Shown: in pieces, positions 60,592-64,000 of the stretch | How the letters are laid out: each line of letters begins with the position of its first letter | Numbering within the stretch: position 1 is the first letter of the stretch | NCBI RefSeq assembly: GCF_001643375.1 | Contig: NZ_LSHB01000054.1 | Coordinates: 1-64,000, forward strand | Length of the DNA: 64,000 nt | Direction: 5' to 3' | DNA from: Chryseobacterium sp. FP211-J200 | GTDB lineage: Bacteria; Bacteroidota; Bacteroidia; Flavobacteriales; Weeksellaceae | Program-made: the position numbers and the translations under genes | Notes under the pieces: generated by a model | The model's database searches: none | Told to the model about the DNA's origin: nothing | Seen by the model: the letters and a program-made list of their open reading frames with translations, nothing else

Positions 60592-61356
60592 GTGAACAAG
60601 ATAAAAGACATAAAAAAAGGCTTTTACCTTCATTTTATAGAACATATGAAGGCGGAATCTTTTATGGATTTTTTTTTCGAGTTATTTATCTCAGGTTCTG
60701 CATACATAGTTGGAGGTTACTTCAGAGATTACCTATTAAATAAAGATAGTAGAGATATTGATATAATTACAGATATATCTAATGACTTATTATTATCTTT
60801 AATTAAGAACTCAAATGCAACTTACTCAATAAACAGATATGGGGGGATGAAAATTTCCCTACAATCAACAGAAATTGATATCTGGACAATTGATAATAAT
60901 TGGGCATTTAAAAATAATCTGGTGACATTGAACGATAATGATAAATTAAATAGCATCGCAAAAGGGTGCTTTTATAACTTTGACTCATTGGTTATAAATT
61001 TACATACATTCAATTACAATCTACGTTATTTTAACGAATGTATGTCTAATAAAGAGTTAAATATTTTACAGGAAAATTCTGTATACAAAAATTTAAATCC
61101 TTCAATCGAAGCAAATATTCTGAGAGCAATATATTTAGCTAAAAAGTACGATTTAGATTTTTCTTTAAATACTATTAATTATTTATTTTCGAAAATTGGA
61201 TATATTGATGATAAATATGAGGATCCGCTTGAAAGACTATTAACCATAAGAGATCAATATCCAAAGTACACCTCGATTAATGAAAATGATATTCTAAATT
61301 TATTATTTAAACTACGAGAAAAACAAAATTCTAATCAACTTAGAATAGATTTCTAA
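60592..61356 (+). CDS. Nucleotidyltransferase with CCA-adding/poly(A) polymerase head domain
   Basis: A 254-residue protein with a GTG start. Near residue 33 it has SGSAYIVGGYFRDYLLNKDS and then RDIDIITD, with catalytic Asp55 and Asp57: the head-domain signature of class II CCA-adding enzymes and poly(A) polymerases. It is much shorter than housekeeping CCA enzymes (over 400 residues), lacking most of the tRNA-binding body. It may add nucleotides to RNA or make a signal molecule. It starts at the base after the dGTPase stop, so the two are co-translated. Confidence 0.82.
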   Translation: MNKIKDIKKGFYLHFIEHMKAESFMDFFFELFISGSAYIVGGYFRDYLLNKDSRDIDIITDISNDLLLSLIKNSNATYSINRYGGMKISLQSTEIDIWTIDNNWAFKNNLVTLNDNDKLNSIAKGCFYNFDSLVINLHTFNYNLRYFNECMSNKELNILQENSVYKNLNPSIEANILRAIYLAKKYDLDFSLNTINYLFSKIGYIDDKYEDPLERLLTIRDQYPKYTSINENDILNLLFKLREKQNSNQLRIDF

Positions 61357-61453
61357 ATTTATTTTCAAAATTTTACTGAAATCCGTAAAAAATCATAAAT
61401 CACATTTTGTATATTTGGAAAGTGCTTGAATTTAAAAATCAAGTAATTTAACC

Positions 61454-62584
61454 ATGAATAAACTAAATGTTAAATCAAATTTGCTTGATCATTCAGAAGC
61501 GAAGGTCAGGCTATTAGGAGAATATTTGAAACGATATCTAAATATTATCAGTAATGATGGCTTTACTGAAAAAATTTATATTTATGATCTTTTCTGCGGA
61601 CAGGGTCAATATGAAAACGGTGGACATGGAAGTCCTTTGGTTGCACTAAAAAATGTGAAGGATACCTATTTTAGTGTTATCAATCAAAGAAGTAATAAAC
61701 TTCCTAAAATTGATTGTATATTTAATGACATTGATGAAAATAAAACTGCTATCCTAAAAAGCATTATTGAAGAAAAAAAACTTCATCACCACAATATTGG
61801 TAATTTGATTATTACAAATAATGATTATAAAGAAGAAGTAAAAGCCTTACAGGATAGATTTAGAAACTATAAAAAAGAAAAAGCGTTCGTTTTCATAGAC
61901 CCATATGGATATAAGGAGCTAAAAGCGAGTGATATCAAAGAATTAATTGGAACACATAAAAAAAGTGAAATTCTATTATGGCTTCCAATACAGTTTATGT
62001 ATAGATTTTCAGATAAAGAAACTCCAGACGTACTGAAGAATCTTATTTCTGATTTGCAAATCACAGAAGATGTGAAATCCTCAAGTAATGTTTGGGATTT
62101 TATTTTCTCATTGAAGCAAGGTTTTCAAAAATATTTCGGCAGCGACTATTTTGTTGATAATTTCACACTGAAGAAAGAAGAAAACACGGTATTTTGTCTA
62201 TATTTTTTTACCTCTCACATCAAGGGATTTGAAAAAATGCTGGAATCTAAATGGGAAATTGACTCAGAAGAAGGCAGAGGTTGGGAGTATTCAGGAAATG
62301 CTCCATCATTATTTTTCGATCACAAAACGAACAGATTAGAAGAGCTTTTGAAAATATTTCTAAATTCAGAAAGAAAATATAATTTTGATCTATATGAATT
62401 CACACTTAAAGAAGGTTTTCTTACAAAACATACTAATGAAATACTAGCTGATTGGCAAGATCGAGGATTACTTGACGTTCTTTTAAATACAACTGATTCA
62501 CATGCCCGAAGAAAATCATTTTATGTCAAATACTATAAGGCTAAGGACGTTGAGAGAAAAAAAGTTTACTATATATTAAAATAA
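61454..62584 (+). CDS. Three-Cys-motif partner protein (TcmP-like)
   Basis: A 376-residue protein resembling the family named for pairing with three-Cys-motif (DUF5131/Gp37-Gp68) proteins. Seen: [17 protein letters not shown] near the start, [20 protein letters not shown] (methyltransferase-like glycine motif) and [19 protein letters not shown]. The fold looks like a SAM-dependent methyltransferase, but no target is known. It is followed after four bases by its predicted partner, which strongly supports the assignment. Confidence 0.85.
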   Translation: MNKLNVKSNLLDHSEAKVRLLGEYLKRYLNIISNDGFTEKIYIYDLFCGQGQYENGGHGSPLVALKNVKDTYFSVINQRSNKLPKIDCIFNDIDENKTAILKSIIEEKKLHHHNIGNLIITNNDYKEEVKALQDRFRNYKKEKAFVFIDPYGYKELKASDIKELIGTHKKSEILLWLPIQFMYRFSDKETPDVLKNLISDLQITEDVKSSSNVWDFIFSLKQGFQKYFGSDYFVDNFTLKKEENTVFCLYFFTSHIKGFEKMLESKWEIDSEEGRGWEYSGNAPSLFFDHKTNRLEELLKIFLNSERKYNFDLYEFTLKEGFLTKHTNEILADWQDRGLLDVLLNTTDSHARRKSFYVKYYKAKDVERKKVYYILK

Positions 62585-62588
62585 TATT

Positions 62589-63314
62589 ATGGCACAATCT
62601 AGCATAGAATGGACAGAAATGACCTGGAATCCCACAACTGGGTGCGATAAAATATCGGCAGGTTGTAAATTCTGTTACGCAGAAGTAATGTCTAAAAGAT
62701 TACAGGCAATGGGTGTGGAAAAATATAAAGATAATTTTGAAGTCAGAACACACGAAGACGCTCTAAAAATCCCATACACTTGGAAAAATTCTAAAGTAGT
62801 ATTCGTAAATTCAATGAGTGATTTATTTCATCAGGATATCCCACTCGACTTTATTAAGAAAGTTTTTAAAGTAATGAACAATAATCCTCAACACGTTTTT
62901 CAAGTCTTGACAAAACGTGCTGAAAGACTTTTTGAACTTCATAAAGAATTGAAATGGACACATAATATTTGGATGGGAGTCTCGGTCGAAAACGAAAAAG
63001 TAGATTATAGAATCGACTTTTTAAGAAAAACTGACGCGAGAGTAAAATTTTTATCACTAGAACCTCTAATTGGTCCACTGCCAAATTTAAATCTTGAAAA
63101 AATAGATTGGGTTATTGTTGGAGGTGAAAGCGGCCACAAACCCAGACCTATGGATGCCAATTGGGTAATTGACATTCAGGAACAATGTGATAAAAATCAA
63201 GTAGCATTCTTTTTTAAACAATGGGGTGGTAAAAATAAAAAGGCAAGTGGAAGAATTCTAAATGGTAGAACATATGACGAAATGCCTGAGATTGAATTAC
63301 AACACAGTGTGTGA
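62589..63314 (+). CDS. DUF5131 (Gp37/Gp68-like) three-cysteine protein
   Basis: A 241-residue protein with the conserved N-terminal motif [20 protein letters not shown] and [17 protein letters not shown], giving Cys19, Cys26 and Cys29 (CX6CX2C), a cluster-binding arrangement like radical SAM enzymes. Further typical stretches are [50 protein letters not shown] and [26 protein letters not shown]. The function is unknown. It occurs in phages and mobile islands, typically beside TcmP as here. Confidence 0.9.
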   Translation: MAQSSIEWTEMTWNPTTGCDKISAGCKFCYAEVMSKRLQAMGVEKYKDNFEVRTHEDALKIPYTWKNSKVVFVNSMSDLFHQDIPLDFIKKVFKVMNNNPQHVFQVLTKRAERLFELHKELKWTHNIWMGVSVENEKVDYRIDFLRKTDARVKFLSLEPLIGPLPNLNLEKIDWVIVGGESGHKPRPMDANWVIDIQEQCDKNQVAFFFKQWGGKNKKASGRILNGRTYDEMPEIELQHSV

Positions 63315-63426
63315 TAAAATAACAGTTGATGAATACTACTGTGAAGTAAAAATTTGAAATTCTGAAGCCCTGTAAAGTGCTTCTAAGATGGCATTTCTGA
63401 GATAAAAATATAAAACTTTTTTGAAA

Positions 63427-63712
63427 ATGAATAAGCTTTTAATAATTGGAATTATCTGTTTACTCCTTCATACTTCAATATTGGATTTACCGAAGAAAAT
63501 TTTATAGAAGAAATAGTTCTGGAATTGAAGGATTTTCAAGTTTCGAAAAATCTGTTTTCACAAGATTCTTTGAGCAGATTTTGAAATGGATTTCATTCAT
63601 TTTTATTGTTATTGGACTTTTATATCTCTGGCGATATTATCGACAGTCAGAGAGTAATTCTCATGAACTAACCAAAAATGAAATAAAAAAGATAAAAGTT
63701 AATCTTCAATAA
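63427..63712 (+). pseudogene. Small membrane protein, apparently frameshifted
   Basis: ATG 63427 begins MNKLLIIGIICLLLH, a membrane helix, but this frame stops at 63505-63507. The next frame (+1) is open from about 63446 to 63712 and reads FILQYWIYRRKFYRRNSSG, GFSSFEKSVFTRFFEQILKW and a second helix IFIVIGLLYLWRYYRQ. Joining the two near 63460-63475 gives a plausible protein of about 94 residues with two helices. I recall similar small Flavobacteria proteins labelled, doubtfully, as molybdenum transporter permeases. One extra base would explain the break. Confidence 0.55.
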
Positions 63713-63750
63713 ATTTCATATACAAACAATAACCAAAAATCAAATTTAAA

Positions 63751-64000
63751 ATGAGACCCAAAGACAAAGAAAAAATTTTAATTGATCTTAAAAATTTAAT
63801 AGAAAAAAAACTTTTAGCAGACAAAAAAATTGGTAAAGGAAGACCCGTAAATTCCGTAGAATCAGTGGATATTGCTGATTTTAAAATAAATGATGATGAG
63901 GAAGACCGTGATAAAATAATTGTCACAGATGTTCACGCTTTTGTTAGGATTCATTTAGAATTTGTTGAAAATTCTTTCAGCTCTCAAAATGTACAGATGA
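63751..64000 (+). CDS. Unknown protein, partial (runs off the right edge)
   Basis: An open frame from ATG 63751 through 83 codons to the window end without a stop. It begins MRPKDKEKILIDLKNLIEKK, is rich in Lys, Asp and Glu, and continues with VDIADFKINDDEEDRDKIIV. No family is recognised. It follows the small membrane protein on the same strand in the AT-rich part of the element. Confidence 0.6.
   Translation, partial: MRPKDKEKILIDLKNLIEKKLLADKKIGKGRPVNSVESVDIADFKINDDEEDRDKIIVTDVHAFVRIHLEFVENSFSSQNVQM

Noticed and set aside
20193-64000. A right-hand attachment site (second copy of the tRNA-Leu 3' end)
   Set aside because: No repeat of the T-arm/acceptor sequence was noticed to the right of the recombinase, so the ICE is taken to extend beyond the window.
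1-64000. CRISPR array or rRNA genes
   Set aside because: No regularly spaced direct repeats with unique spacers, no cas-like proteins and no rRNA-like sequence were seen.

Overview
The window looks like a chromosome segment of a low-GC member of the Flavobacteriia, most like Chryseobacterium or a close Weeksellaceae relative. The reasons are the Bacteroidetes-type -7 boxes (TANNTTTG), a secreted aminopeptidase with a C-terminal type IX secretion signal, SusC/SusD genes, the Bacteroidetes tra gene set (traA to traQ style), and short dispersed intergenic repeats of a kind I associate with Flavobacteria. The genus is inferred from protein resemblance, not from a search.

Bases 1 to about 20,150 are ordinary chromosome: a heavy-metal P-type ATPase with a Fur-family regulator, an FKBP isomerase, rplS, kbl, an M1 aminopeptidase, a PBP4-type carboxypeptidase (dacB), priA, a YoeB-type toxin-antitoxin pair, an ABC ATPase, an ECF sigma factor with a membrane partner, ruvX-def, a DUF5606 protein, a metal/cobalamin-binding-like protein, a GAF protein, a conserved unknown, a PhnP-like hydrolase and tRNA-Leu(CAA). 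The intergenic spaces carry two dispersed repeat families and two long inverted repeats.

An integrative conjugative element (ICE) begins at the tRNA-Leu 3' end and continues past the right edge, since no second attachment site was seen. Its left end holds a large serine recombinase whose reading frame runs backwards through the tRNA gene into the chromosome, then a tiny acidic protein, a Fic protein, SSB, a DUF932 protein and RadC. The transfer genes follow on the minus strand (traQ, O, N, M, L, K, J, I, G, F, E, then D, C, A), with traN frameshifted. A cargo block sits between traE and traD: a DUF1016 nuclease gene broken by two in-frame ochre codons, an HxlR regulator, a DoxX protein, an NmrA-type reductase and the remains of a FAD monooxygenase. 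A hairpin-rich candidate oriT precedes mobA-mobB. An AraC regulator and an isochorismatase-like hydrolase separate these from the coupling protein mobC, and RteC follows.

Two accessory systems on the right are the most interesting part. At 47-58 kb, a membrane-anchored TPR/AraC regulator, a small lipoprotein, a 55-residue CPxSGxW protein, a MauE/DoxX redox protein fused to a soluble domain, a secreted four-cysteine peptide, an S9 peptidase and a SusC/SusD transporter pair form a possible disulfide-peptide export and uptake system. At 58.7-63.3 kb, a visibly more AT-rich block encodes a small HTH-like protein, a dGTPase-like HD enzyme, a CCA-type nucleotidyltransferase head, a three-Cys-motif partner (TcmP-like) and a DUF5131 three-cysteine protein. 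The genes are tightly packed in one direction and may be a nucleotide- or RNA-directed defence module. Neither function is demonstrated by the sequence.
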